Source: Flavobacteriaceae bacterium 3519-10
GTDB taxonomy: Bacteria > Bacteroidota > Bacteroidia > Flavobacteriales > Weeksellaceae
DNA length: 64,000 bases
Assembly: GCA_000023725.1 (NCBI GenBank)
Contig: CP001673.1
Location: forward strand, 692,342 to 756,341
Direction: 5' to 3'
The notes beneath the pieces are model-generated. The model saw nothing but the letters and a program-made list of their open reading frames with translations, was not told where the DNA came from and searched no databases. The first letter of the stretch is position 1. Each line of letters begins with the position of its first letter. Both the position numbers and the translations under genes were made by a program. Positions 54,302 to 63,099 of this stretch are shown here, piece after piece.

Positions 54302-55282
54302 TTACAGCCAACCCATCTCGGCCATCCATTCGTCATTATAAATCTTACCGACATACCGCGAACCGTGGTCATGCAGCAGAACTACAACTACGTCATCTTT
54401 GGTGAATTGATCTTTCATCTGCACCAACGCTGCAATAGCGCTGCCCGCCGAATATCCACAGAAAATACCTTCTTCTTTGGCCAGTTTTCTTGCGTAGATC
54501 GCGCCGTCTTTGTCGGTTACTTTTTCGAAATGATCGATCACCGTCATGTCGTAGTTTTCGGGAATGATGTCTTCGCCGATGCCTTCGGTGATATACGTGT
54601 AAGCGTGGTCGTAATGCAGTTCGCCGGTCTCATGGAATTCTTTGAGGATTGATCCGTAAGTATCTACACCGATTATTTTGATGTCCGGATTTCGCTCCTT
54701 AAAGAATTTTCCGCAGCCAGTTACGGTTCCGCCGGTTCCAGCGCCTGCAACGAAGTGCGTAAGTTTACCTTCAGTCTGCTCCCAAAGTTCGGGCGCCGTC
54801 TGTTCGTAGTGCGCCTCGCGGTTCGATAGGTTATCATACTGGTTCACGTACCAGCCGTTCTCGGTTTCGGCAGCCAGACGTTTGGAAACGGAGTAATACG
54901 AACGCGGATCGGTTGGTTTCACGTCCGTCGGACAAACAATCACTTCAGCACCAACAGCCCTCAGGATATCGCATTTTTCTTTAGACTGCTTAGAGTTTGT
55001 AACGAAGATGCATTTATATCCTTTAACGATCGCCGCGAGTGCAAGTCCCATTCCGGTGTTGCCGGATGTACCCTCGATAATGGTGCCTCCCGGCTTCAGT
55101 CGGCCGTCTTTTTCAGCGTCTTCCACCATTTTTACAGCCATACGGTCTTTCACAGAGTTGCCCGGATTAAAAGTTTCAATCTTTGCCAGCACGAGCGCCG
55201 GAAAATCTTCACCCAGCACTTTATTCAGTTTCACCAGCGGAGTATTTCCGATGGTTTCAAGTATATTTTGCGAATATTTCAT
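54302..55282 (-). CDS. PLP-dependent cysteine synthase family protein, cystathionine beta-synthase-like
   Basis: 326 residues, fold type II. The PLP lysine lies in NPGNSVKDRM, the phosphate loop is GAGTGGTVTG, and SGNTGMGLALA is present. The C-terminal half (TEGIGEDIIPENYD, GSRYVGKIYNDEWM) is closer to cystathionine beta-synthase than to O-acetylserine sulfhydrylase, but the regulatory CBS pair is absent. It may make cystathionine from serine and homocysteine or cysteine from acetylserine. The ATG at 55282 is used; an upstream TTG-type extension to 55354 runs into repeat copy C. Confidence 0.85.
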   Translation of the reverse strand: MKYSQNILETIGNTPLVKLNKVLGEDFPALVLAKIETFNPGNSVKDRMAVKMVEDAEKDGRLKPGGTIIEGTSGNTGMGLALAAIVKGYKCIFVTNSKQSKEKCDILRAVGAEVIVCPTDVKPTDPRSYYSVSKRLAAETENGWYVNQYDNLSNREAHYEQTAPELWEQTEGKLTHFVAGAGTGGTVTGCGKFFKERNPDIKIIGVDTYGSILKEFHETGELHYDHAYTYITEGIGEDIIPENYDMTVIDHFEKVTDKDGAIYARKLAKEEGIFCGYSAGSAIAALVQMKDQFTKDDVVVVLLHDHGSRYVGKIYNDEWMAEMGWL

Positions 55283-55337
55283 ATAAGTTTTATATTTTTT
55301 TGCAGCTACAAAAGTAGGCATTCTCACACATTTGGTA

Positions 55338-55414
55338 CGCGCTTTACGCTGCAATCTTTTTTGGCGGCTTCGGCAGCCTCAGCCACCAAAAAAGGATTTA
55401 CGCTGCAATCGCGG
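55338..55414. repeat. Mosaic intergenic repeat copy C
   Basis: CGCGCTTTACGCTGCAATC at one end and GGATTTACGCTGCAATCGCG at the other, with CTTTTTTGG / CCAAAAAAG inner arms around a GGCGGCT...AGCC stem. TTTACGCTGCAATC is present twice (55343-55356 and 55397-55410). Confidence 0.7.
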
Positions 55415-55451
55415 CTGAAAATTCAGGCGCTTTTGTTTCGCAACGTATTGG

Positions 55452-56681
55452 TTATGTATATTTTATTGAGCGTACCGGCGATATCTTGCTGATAAGGTAA
55501 CTCGGCAAAATTAGCGCAAAGGCGGAAACCAACAGAATCCCGAGTGAAATGGCTAATATATGCACGAAGTTCAGGTCCACAGGTACCACGCTTATGTAAT
55601 AGTTTTCAGGATTCAGCGTGATGATGCCGAAATATTTCTGAATCAGCAGAAAGCCCAGCCCGATAATATTTCCCAAAACAAGTCCGGGTATCATAATCAT
55701 CAGTGTGTAATTGATGAATATGGTCCGGATTTGTCCGTTTGTAGCTCCTAAAGTCTTCAGAAGCCCAATGGAATTTGTTCTTTCGATGATCAGAATCAGC
55801 AGAACCATCACGATATTGATGATCACCACCACCAGCATAATGCCGATAATCAGTGCAATATTGGTATCAAAGATCGCAATGAAATCCATGATCTGCGGAT
55901 ATTCCTCAGTGGCTTTCACGGTGTAATTTTTATAGCCTGCGAGCTTGTCAATCACCGGTGCGTCATCGTCGATGTTGTTAATGTTTTTAAGAAAGACGTC
56001 GATGCCGCCTGTCTGTTTTTCTTTCATCCCCTGAATTCTGCGTGCATGGTTGATGTCGCCGATGATAAACAGGTCATCAATCATTTTGATGTCAGTTTTA
56101 TAGATGCCTACCACTTCAAACTTTCGGTAAAGCGGGCTGCGGCTTTCTTTTGAAAAAACCGCCACGATGCTGTCTTTCACATTCAGATGCAGATCCTGCG
56201 CAATTTTTTGTGAAATGGCAATCCCGCTGTTGAAACCATCTTCTGAAATTGCAGGCGTAGTTCCCGAAATAAGAAATTTTTTGAAACGTTCGGCATCGAA
56301 ATCCTTTCCAACACCTTTAAATATAATTCCGGCAAAGTTGTGCTCATTTCGCAGGATCCCGCTTACGGCGACGAAATTCTGTGTAGTTGCCACATCGGGC
56401 AGGGCTTTTATTTTGTCGAGCTGTAGCCCTTCAGTAGTGAGTACCGAAGAATTATAGGAGCTGTTGGACTGTTTTGATTTTATTGAAATATGGCCTGAAA
56501 AATCTGCCATCCTCTCTTTTATCGCCCGTTTGGAACCTACGCCGGTAGAAACTGTGAGCAGTGAAACAATGACGCCCAATGCCACGGAAAGCCGGCCAAT
56601 AAAGACGATAACCCGCGAGAGATTATTTTTATTATCTTTGGAAAAAGCTATTTTTTTAGAAAAATATAATGGAAATTTCAA
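55452..56681 (-). CDS. FtsX-like ABC transporter permease (LolC/E type)
   Basis: 409 residues: N-terminal membrane segment, large periplasmic domain (about 50-260) and three C-terminal helices with the FtsX-type SIGLLKTLGATNGQIRTIF loop. Such permeases with an ATPase extract lipoproteins (Lol) or other envelope substrates; the ATPase gene is not adjacent. The start is TTG at 56681 (MKFPLYFSKKIAF), only three bases from the divergent NamZ-like ATG. The two divergent promoters appear to lie inside each other's coding sequence. Confidence 0.82.
   Translation of the reverse strand: MKFPLYFSKKIAFSKDNKNNLSRVIVFIGRLSVALGVIVSLLTVSTGVGSKRAIKERMADFSGHISIKSKQSNSSYNSSVLTTEGLQLDKIKALPDVATTQNFVAVSGILRNEHNFAGIIFKGVGKDFDAERFKKFLISGTTPAISEDGFNSGIAISQKIAQDLHLNVKDSIVAVFSKESRSPLYRKFEVVGIYKTDIKMIDDLFIIGDINHARRIQGMKEKQTGGIDVFLKNINNIDDDAPVIDKLAGYKNYTVKATEEYPQIMDFIAIFDTNIALIIGIMLVVVIINIVMVLLILIIERTNSIGLLKTLGATNGQIRTIFINYTLMIMIPGLVLGNIIGLGFLLIQKYFGIITLNPENYYISVVPVDLNFVHILAISLGILLVSAFALILPSYLISKISPVRSIKYT
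56633..56640 (+). promoter_or_regulatory. -7 promoter box of the NamZ-like gene, inside the permease gene
   Basis: TATCTTTG (TAnnTTTG) on the plus strand, 44 bases before the ATG at 56685 and within the first codons of the minus-strand permease. Confidence 0.6.
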
Positions 56682-56684
56682 GCG

Positions 56685-57881
56685 ATGATTTTAAAGTTCA
56701 AAATTAAAGATTTACTTCTGACTGTGCTAATTTATTTTGGTTTTAGCCAGCTGGGTTTCAGCCAGAATACAGATAAAACCTGTTTTAAAACCGGCGCGGA
56801 CCGGCCCGAACTTTATCTTCCGTTGCTCGAAAACAAAACCGTGGCAGTGGTTACCAACCAGACCGGTTTAATGAAAGACCGAACTTTTCTTGTAGATTAT
56901 CTCGTAAAAAATAAAGTTAAAATTAAAACCATTTTTGCGCCCGAACATGGTTTCCGCGGTGATGCAGATGCGGGCGAGCATGTGAAGAACGGCGTAGATA
57001 CAAGAACCGGAATCCCAATTGTTTCATTGTACGGCGATAATAAAAAACCTAAACCTGAGCAGCTGAAGAATATCGACATTGTTCTTTTTGATATTCAGGA
57101 TGTGGGTGTAAGATTTTACACTTACATTTCGACCTTAACCTACGTGATGGAAGCTGCGGCTGAAAACGGCGTTAAGGTAATTGTTCTCGACCGGCCAAAT
57201 CCGCATGATGGCTACATTGACGGACCTGTTTTAAAAGATAAATGGAAAAGTTTTGTCGGGATGCACAATATTCCGGTGGTGTACGGCCTCACCATCGGCG
57301 AATACGGAAATATGGTGAACGGCGAGAAGTGGCTGAAAAATGGCCTTCAGCCAAAATATACGCTGATTCCGATGCAGAATTACCACAAAAAACAGCGCTA
57401 CGGTGTACTCGACAAGCCCTCGCCGAACCTTCCGAATGATCAGGCGATCAATCTTTATCCAAGTTTATGTTTTTTCGAGGGTACGCAGGTTTCAGTGGGC
57501 CGCGGGACAGATTTGCCTTTCCAGATTTACGGCAGTCCGTGGACAAAAAATTTACCGTTCAAATTTACTCCGAAACCTACCTACGGCGCCAAAGATCCTT
57601 TTCTTAACGGTAAACTGTGCTATGGCGAAGATCTCTCAGCAACTCCGGCAGATTTAAGGCAACTTGATGTCAGCTGGCTGCTTAAGGCTTACAAAAATTA
57701 CAAAAACCCAGTGCAGGATTTCTTTCTGAAAAATCTTTTCTTCGATAAACTGGCCGGAACCGACGAGCTTCGGAAACAGATAATCGCCGGAAAATCAGAA
57801 ATGGAAATTAAAAATTCATGGAAAAATGATCTCGAAGATTTCCAGAAGATCAGAAGTAGGTATGTCTTGTACGAAGATTAA
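56685..57881 (+). CDS. DUF1343 protein, NamZ-like exo-beta-N-acetylmuramidase
   Basis: 398 residues with a signal peptide (about 1-27, ending LGFSQ). The DUF1343 core is clear: NKTVAVVTNQTGLMKD, FAPEHGFRGDADAGEHV, FDIQDVGVRFYTYISTL, VLDRPNPHDGYIDGPV, YPSLCFFEGTQVSVGRGTD. Characterised NamZ removes terminal N-acetylmuramic acid from peptidoglycan fragments, so a role in wall recycling is likely. Periplasmic. Divergent from the FtsX-type permease. Confidence 0.88.
   Translation: MILKFKIKDLLLTVLIYFGFSQLGFSQNTDKTCFKTGADRPELYLPLLENKTVAVVTNQTGLMKDRTFLVDYLVKNKVKIKTIFAPEHGFRGDADAGEHVKNGVDTRTGIPIVSLYGDNKKPKPEQLKNIDIVLFDIQDVGVRFYTYISTLTYVMEAAAENGVKVIVLDRPNPHDGYIDGPVLKDKWKSFVGMHNIPVVYGLTIGEYGNMVNGEKWLKNGLQPKYTLIPMQNYHKKQRYGVLDKPSPNLPNDQAINLYPSLCFFEGTQVSVGRGTDLPFQIYGSPWTKNLPFKFTPKPTYGAKDPFLNGKLCYGEDLSATPADLRQLDVSWLLKAYKNYKNPVQDFFLKNLFFDKLAGTDELRKQIIAGKSEMEIKNSWKNDLEDFQKIRSRYVLYED
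56699..56706 (-). promoter_or_regulatory. -7 promoter box of the permease gene, inside the NamZ-like gene
   Basis: On the minus strand TAATTTTG (TAnnTTTG), 17 bases before the TTG at 56681 and inside codons 5-8 of the divergent gene. Confidence 0.5.
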
Positions 57882-57977
57882 GTTACAGATAAAACAAAAA
57901 ATCGCACTTATTATCGGGGCAATTTTTAAAGCACCCATCATCTAACATCCATCTCCATCATCCCTCACCCCGCACTC

Positions 57978-60900
57978 CTAAAAACTCGCCTTCACCTGCA
58001 TTGAGCCAATGTGAATGGTGCGTTCCTCGGAACTTCTGCCTTCATAATTCACATTGAGCTGGATGAAGGAATTAACGGCCTGCTGAAGAAACACAGACCA
58101 AACCTGGTTTTTACCCGGCTTCAATCCGTCAAGCATCTGGTTGCCGACGATCGAGAAATTATTGCCGTTGAAATCGTTGTTTATAAACGAGAAATTGCCG
58201 CGTACAGAAGTTTTTTTACGTTCCCACTGAAGGCTTCCGGTGAAATCAAGCGTTTTTAAAAATTCCTCGCCATCCTGCCGTTTTTTCTGTCTGAATGCCG
58301 ATGACAGCTCAGCCTGCAGCGCGTCGGTGAATTTGTAAGTCGCCTTCGGTTTGGTTTCGATATTATTCAGGATGTAATCTCTTGAGCTGAAAAGTTCCGA
58401 CGCGTTTTCAATGTGATGCAGCGCATTTTCCCAATCGAGCCGGAAATCTTTACTGAACCAATAACCTACGTTCAATAGATGTGAATCCTGGTTACGTTCT
58501 TCATTGCTGAAATTTGCGTTAATTAAATTCTGGTTGGTGATGAAACGGTAATTTCCGTTCCAACCCGACTTGTCTGTAGGATTAAACTGCGCGGAGGCTA
58601 AAATATTCTGGTTTTTTAAAATCTGATCTTCATTCCGCTCAAAAGGATTCAAAACCAACACTTTTTCACGTTTGAAAAATGAGTTCTGGGAATTGAGTGA
58701 CAGGTTGAAATTCCATCGCTTCAGGAACTGATTCTGTGAATTTAAAATCACAGACGGATTAACGAAAAGTGCGAGCTGTAGTTTGTTTTTGTTCGAAGGA
58801 AGATAATTTACGGTATTGGTGTAAATCCTAATGTATTGCGCCAGATCCGCATATTCGGCAATTTCGAATTCATCGAGCTGCTGTATGCCGTCGCCGTTGT
58901 AATCGGTCCATTTGTATGTTCCCTGGCCGTCGGTTACTTTTATATACTGAAATTCGCGTTGTGCTTCTTGGCCGTTGCCAAGTTCATAAAAAGCCTGCAG
59001 ACGCATGCCGTTTCGGAAAAGTTGCTGGTTGTAGAGGAGGTTGCCGACTACAAAATCCTGATTAAAACTTGCCGTGGCATCCTGGTTCTGATAATAAAAT
59101 TTACGGTAATGAATTAGTGCGTTAAGCGTAGCTTTCTCGGTTTTTATGAGTTGACTTTCGGCCATCAATCCTACAATGTGATTCATGTTTTCGAGCGTGT
59201 TGTTGCTTACAGAATCGTTATCGCGGAAGTAAAGTCGCGCAAGAAGCCGTGTTCTGGTGGAATCGCTGATTTTTTTCTGCACAAAAACTTCTTTCCAGCT
59301 GAAACTCGTCACATCAAGTTGTTGCGTATTGTTGAATTTCTTCACATTGTGCTCCATACTTCCGCCAATCGCCCAGCTTCCTTTAGCCGTGGCAACTTCA
59401 GAAATAATTCCGGCGCGAGCAAATTTGGTACCCTGGAAGGTTGCTTTGGTATCGAGGTAAGATAAATTTCCTTTTGTAGATAATTTGCCTTTAATCCACC
59501 CGAAATCGAGATCGTTTTTGATGCCTTTGTAGAAGTTCTGTTCATCAAGATAATTGAAGCGGTAATTGATGAACGACAGGTTTTCCCATTGGTTGAGGAA
59601 GCTGAAAATAAGTCGGTTCTGGGTTCTTTGGTTAAATTCCTCAGCTAAATTAAAATCGCGCGAGAATTCTACATTATTGATACGGTCGAGAATATGAAAG
59701 CGCGAACTGATGCGCTGATACTCGAAGCGAGGCGTACCTTTCCACTGTTTATGCGTGATTGTTTTATAGCCGAACACGCGCGCGGCGTAACCCGTGTTTT
59801 CGTCGGCGTCTTTGGACGAAAACAGGTTTACATCAAAATTACTTAGCGATACATCAGCACCCACTTTGCCTTCCCGAAGCAGATATTCTGCATTTGCCGA
59901 AAACACCTGCGTTTTCTGTGGTGACGGCAGCTTCCGTACAGCGCGGTAATCTCCCAGGCCTTGGCCAACGTACTCGAATACGCGTCCGTTATTTACGGTT
60001 TGCTTCAGCTGGTAATCACCCAAATTCTGTCCGAAATAGGTAAAAGCAACGGTATAAAGAGTTTGCGAAGCATCCGCCGAAAATTCATAATAATTACCGG
60101 ACGGGCTTTCTATAATCCGGTACAGTATTTTATTTACGTCATACTCAGAAACCGTTCCCGAAGGCGCATACATAAGGTTTTGATTGTTTCCCGCATCGGC
60201 CAGGATCTGCTGGTCGTCTTCGCTTAGATTTAATGAAAGTGGCGCATTTTTGTTGTCGTTTTCCATAAACCAGCTGAGGCCGGTTTTAAGTCGCTCGCGT
60301 TCATGCCGCAGATTGCCGGTTACGAGAAACCTCGTGTAATTCCGGTTGGTATAATTATACGAGATGGTGATGAAATTTTGCTTCAGAATGGCCCGGAAAC
60401 TCGTGAATGTGACTTCGCCCGTGTTATAATTGATGACATAATCCTGGTTTTCGCCACGCTTCATTAAAATTCCGTCGATATAAACCTGCTCGGAACCTGA
60501 AATGATCGTAATGAACTGCTCGCCATTCTTTCCGGTAAGCCGGTAAGGACCCTGGTTACCCTCAACACCCTGAAACCGTATCCTGTGAAATTCGCTTCTT
60601 GCAACACCCGCCGAAACGTCGACAAATGTTTTGTTTTCGCGTCCGAACTCCGTCTGAAACTGCAGGCCCATGCTGCGCCGCTGGTAGCGGCCAAAATAGG
60701 TGCTGTTATCTTCCAGATCCAAATGGCCGGCTTTAAGGATCGATTTATCCCTGATGTTGAGCTGCATATAAATTTTATCGAATTCTTCAAGTGTCTGCGT
60801 ATAGCCGTCTGCCTGTATCGGTAGGTTATGATCTGAAATTGAAGCCAGCACGGAAACGTCTTTTGAAAGTTTCCCGGAGATTTGAAGGTCCATCGAGCTT

Positions 60901-61211
60901 TGCACGCTTTGGCCCTGATTGTTACCGAATGTGATGCCGCGGATAATGGAGCCTTTAGAATTGAGATCGCCCAAAACGGGATTTCTAGTGGACTTTACCA
61001 AAACGCCTTCATCCACAATGATTTTGTTCTGAGTTCGGATAAAATCAAGCGTATCCCGGGCGTAAAAGTCTTTTTCGATGATGGCTGTAAGGATCGAATC
61101 GCTCTTTAGCGTTTCGGTGTGGGCGTTTGGATTTTTCCAACTGAATATCTGGGCATTAAAACCTGTTAATGCTGAAAATAAAATGAAGAAGAAAAATAGT
61201 TTTTTAACCAA
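57978..61211 (-). CDS. Large outer-membrane beta-barrel protein, SprA-like N-terminal segment
   Basis: 1077 residues with a signal peptide (about 1-20, ending TGFNAQ). The region about 85-180 (GSIIRGITFGNNQGQSV, SVLASISDHNLPIQADGYT, FDKIYMQLNIRDKS) resembles the repeated segment of SprA, the T9SS translocon protein. The rest is long alternating strands, and an aromatic C-terminus (VKASF) fits outer-membrane insertion. It is shorter than SprA, so a paralogous barrel protein rather than the translocon itself. The start is TTG at 61211 (MVKKLFFFF); no ATG is near. Single gene. Confidence 0.7.
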   Translation of the reverse strand: MVKKLFFFFILFSALTGFNAQIFSWKNPNAHTETLKSDSILTAIIEKDFYARDTLDFIRTQNKIIVDEGVLVKSTRNPVLGDLNSKGSIIRGITFGNNQGQSVQSSMDLQISGKLSKDVSVLASISDHNLPIQADGYTQTLEEFDKIYMQLNIRDKSILKAGHLDLEDNSTYFGRYQRRSMGLQFQTEFGRENKTFVDVSAGVARSEFHRIRFQGVEGNQGPYRLTGKNGEQFITIISGSEQVYIDGILMKRGENQDYVINYNTGEVTFTSFRAILKQNFITISYNYTNRNYTRFLVTGNLRHERERLKTGLSWFMENDNKNAPLSLNLSEDDQQILADAGNNQNLMYAPSGTVSEYDVNKILYRIIESPSGNYYEFSADASQTLYTVAFTYFGQNLGDYQLKQTVNNGRVFEYVGQGLGDYRAVRKLPSPQKTQVFSANAEYLLREGKVGADVSLSNFDVNLFSSKDADENTGYAARVFGYKTITHKQWKGTPRFEYQRISSRFHILDRINNVEFSRDFNLAEEFNQRTQNRLIFSFLNQWENLSFINYRFNYLDEQNFYKGIKNDLDFGWIKGKLSTKGNLSYLDTKATFQGTKFARAGIISEVATAKGSWAIGGSMEHNVKKFNNTQQLDVTSFSWKEVFVQKKISDSTRTRLLARLYFRDNDSVSNNTLENMNHIVGLMAESQLIKTEKATLNALIHYRKFYYQNQDATASFNQDFVVGNLLYNQQLFRNGMRLQAFYELGNGQEAQREFQYIKVTDGQGTYKWTDYNGDGIQQLDEFEIAEYADLAQYIRIYTNTVNYLPSNKNKLQLALFVNPSVILNSQNQFLKRWNFNLSLNSQNSFFKREKVLVLNPFERNEDQILKNQNILASAQFNPTDKSGWNGNYRFITNQNLINANFSNEERNQDSHLLNVGYWFSKDFRLDWENALHHIENASELFSSRDYILNNIETKPKATYKFTDALQAELSSAFRQKKRQDGEEFLKTLDFTGSLQWERKKTSVRGNFSFINNDFNGNNFSIVGNQMLDGLKPGKNQVWSVFLQQAVNSFIQLNVNYEGRSSEERTIHIGSMQVKASF

Positions 61212-61312
61212 TGTGCACCGGAACTGGGTGTAAAAATAACGAAAAGTAGTTCGAAAAATTGCAAGTACTATTAACAGTAAATTAACCTTAAAATTATGAC
61301 ATTAATAAAAAA

Positions 61313-61330
61313 TGACGTATTTTCGCGTCA
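61313..61330 (+). promoter_or_regulatory. Candidate promoter/operator of the first T9SS cargo gene
   Basis: TGACG and CGTCA flank TATTTTCG, a near match to the -7 box, 28 bases before the ATG. A regulator site overlapping the promoter is possible. Confidence 0.4.
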
Positions 61331-61358
61331 CTAATTATTAATTCATTAAAATTTAAAA

Positions 61359-62102
61359 ATGAAAAAATTCTATTCTTTATTCGCAGCTGTAGTTTTAGCC
61401 GTAATGGTTAGTGCCCAAGGCAGTGAAAACTTAGATTCAAGACCTACAACGGCAGGGACTAGTTACACAACAGTTAATTTCACAGGTGAAGATGCGACTT
61501 CTTGGGCTTTTGCTACTACAAGAATCGTTGATACCTCTGCAAATTATAACATTTCTGGCACCAGCGCACTTTTAAACAGCAATGGAACGGCTACTATAAC
61601 GTTCGCAAACGGGTTAGGAACTTTGAACTTCCAGTACAGAAAAGCGTTTACGGGGGGCGCAGCAAGGACTGTTCAGGTGTCTGTTGATGGAGTAATTGTA
61701 AACACTAGTCCGGCGTTTGGTTCAGGTAGTGGTGCACAGGCAGATGTATACGATTATAGTTTGCTCATTAATAAATCTGGTTCTGTAGTAGTAGAAGTAA
61801 AGGTTTTGGGAGCTCAAACTACTTTGGATAATTTTTCATGGACAGCTTATGATTCAACATTAGCGGTAGGTGATGTAAACGCAACAAAAGCCAACCTTGT
61901 TAAAAACACTGTTGTTGCTAACACCATTCTATTTGCAGCAAAGGCGGATGTACAGATTTTGTCTATGAATGGACAGGTAGTAAAAACTGCTTCTGTAGAC
62001 GAAAATACTGCAATGGATGTTTCTTCTTTAGCTAAAGGAATATATATCGTAGCAGGTACTGTAAACGGTAAAGCGGTTTCGCAAAAAATCATTAAAAAGT
62101 AA
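61359..62102 (+). CDS. Small secreted protein with T9SS type A sorting domain
   Basis: 247 residues: signal peptide (1-19, ending MVSAQG), a beta-rich middle with no named domain (TSWAFATTRIVDTSANYNISG), and a C-terminal sorting domain (last about 75 residues, ending SLAKGIYIVAGTVNGKAVSQ). Exported through the Sec system, then the type IX system to the surface or medium. Codon use is AT-rich compared with most of the window. Its sorting domain is clearly paralogous to that of the next gene. Confidence 0.85.
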   Translation: MKKFYSLFAAVVLAVMVSAQGSENLDSRPTTAGTSYTTVNFTGEDATSWAFATTRIVDTSANYNISGTSALLNSNGTATITFANGLGTLNFQYRKAFTGGAARTVQVSVDGVIVNTSPAFGSGSGAQADVYDYSLLINKSGSVVVEVKVLGAQTTLDNFSWTAYDSTLAVGDVNATKANLVKNTVVANTILFAAKADVQILSMNGQVVKTASVDENTAMDVSSLAKGIYIVAGTVNGKAVSQKIIKK

Positions 62103-62124
62103 TTTTAACTTACTGTTAATCTTT

Positions 62125-62155
62125 AATACTTCCTTTCTCAGGAAGTATTTTTTTT
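62125..62155 (+). terminator. Terminator after the first T9SS cargo gene
   Basis: AATACTTCC / GGAAGTATT stem with a 7-base loop and a T-run. Confidence 0.88.
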
Positions 62156-62156
62156 G

Positions 62157-62164
62157 TAATTTTG
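62157..62164 (+). promoter_or_regulatory. -7 promoter box of the second T9SS cargo gene
   Basis: TAATTTTG (TAnnTTTG), 25 bases before the ATG at 62190 and directly after the terminator T-run. Confidence 0.5.
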
Positions 62165-62189
62165 GGTCAATAATTTTAATAGTAATACA

Positions 62190-62990
62190 ATGAAAAAAAT
62201 CTTTACAATTTTAGGATTGGTTTCGGCTACAACAATAATGTTTGCCCAAACGAATTTAGTGCAGAACCCTGGTTTTGAAAGCGATTTAACTTCCTGGGCA
62301 GCTGGTACCGGAAGTGGTTATACTGCTCCTGCCATTTTAACGACGAATCCACATAGCGGTTTAAAATTAGCGGCTTACGAACTTCCTGCTGCTACTACAG
62401 GTTTTTATCAAAATGTTGCAATTGCGGGAAATACTCAGTATACACTTACATTTTGGTACAAAGCGTCTACTACTAGACCAGAAGGTACTACTCAAAATAA
62501 TATTTTCAGATTATGGAGTGTTATGAAAGATACAACTGGAACTCCGGTTTATAATTCTGCAACTGCAAACGATGATCCATTAAGATCAAACAACGGATAT
62601 TTACCAATCGCTCCAACTGCATGGACTCAGCATACAGTAGTATTTACTTCTCATCCTTCAGCTGCAAGTATAGATGTAGCTTTTAGATCTTATGGTAGTG
62701 GTTCTTCTTACGTTGATGATGTACAGTTGGTACAGGGACTTCTTGCAGTTACAGATGTATCTGCATTTGACAAATCAGTTAAAATGAACACTGTAGTAGG
62801 AAACGAACTTCGTTTGATCCTTCCTGGTAAAGCTACTGTAAACATTTATTCAGCAGACGGACGTTTGGTAAGCTCTAACAGAGTTGATAACGGACAGGCA
62901 ATTAATACCTCTTCAATGACAAAAGGAAATTATATTGTAACTGTTGATAACGGATCTGCAAAAGTGAGCAGAAAAGTGATCAAGAACTAA
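62190..62990 (+). CDS. Secreted carbohydrate-binding-like protein with T9SS type A sorting domain
   Basis: 266 residues: signal peptide (1-19, ending IMFAQ), a jelly-roll domain (about 22-185) of the galactose-binding/CBM type (LVQNPGFESDLTSWA, YTLTFWYKAS, VAFRSYGSGSSYVDDVQLVQ), and a sorting domain ending GNYIVTVDNGSAKVSRKV. No catalytic domain, so it may bind glycan at the surface. Paralogous sorting domain to the preceding gene. A terminator follows. Confidence 0.85.
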   Translation: MKKIFTILGLVSATTIMFAQTNLVQNPGFESDLTSWAAGTGSGYTAPAILTTNPHSGLKLAAYELPAATTGFYQNVAIAGNTQYTLTFWYKASTTRPEGTTQNNIFRLWSVMKDTTGTPVYNSATANDDPLRSNNGYLPIAPTAWTQHTVVFTSHPSAASIDVAFRSYGSGSSYVDDVQLVQGLLAVTDVSAFDKSVKMNTVVGNELRLILPGKATVNIYSADGRLVSSNRVDNGQAINTSSMTKGNYIVTVDNGSAKVSRKVIKN

Positions 62991-63009
62991 TTCTTGTCCT
63001 ATTTTTATT

Positions 63010-63040
63010 AATGCCGCTTTTTAACAGAAGCGGCATTTTT
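63010..63040 (+). terminator. Terminator after the second T9SS cargo gene
   Basis: AATGCCGCTT / AAGCGGCATT with an AT-rich loop and T-run. Confidence 0.9.
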
Positions 63041-63086
63041 GTTTCCACTTCCGCCTGTGCACCGCCTTGCTACGTGCAAAAAATAT

Positions 63087-63094
63087 TATCTTTG
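63087..63094 (+). promoter_or_regulatory. -7 promoter box of polA
   Basis: TATCTTTG (TAnnTTTG), ending five bases before the ATG at 63100, so translation would begin at or near the transcript 5' end. Confidence 0.6.
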
Positions 63095-63099
63095 CTTTT

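Noticed and set aside
55283..55354. N-terminal extension of the CBS-like enzyme
   Set aside because: The extra codons run into repeat copy C and are not part of the conserved protein, which begins MKYSQNILETIGNTP.
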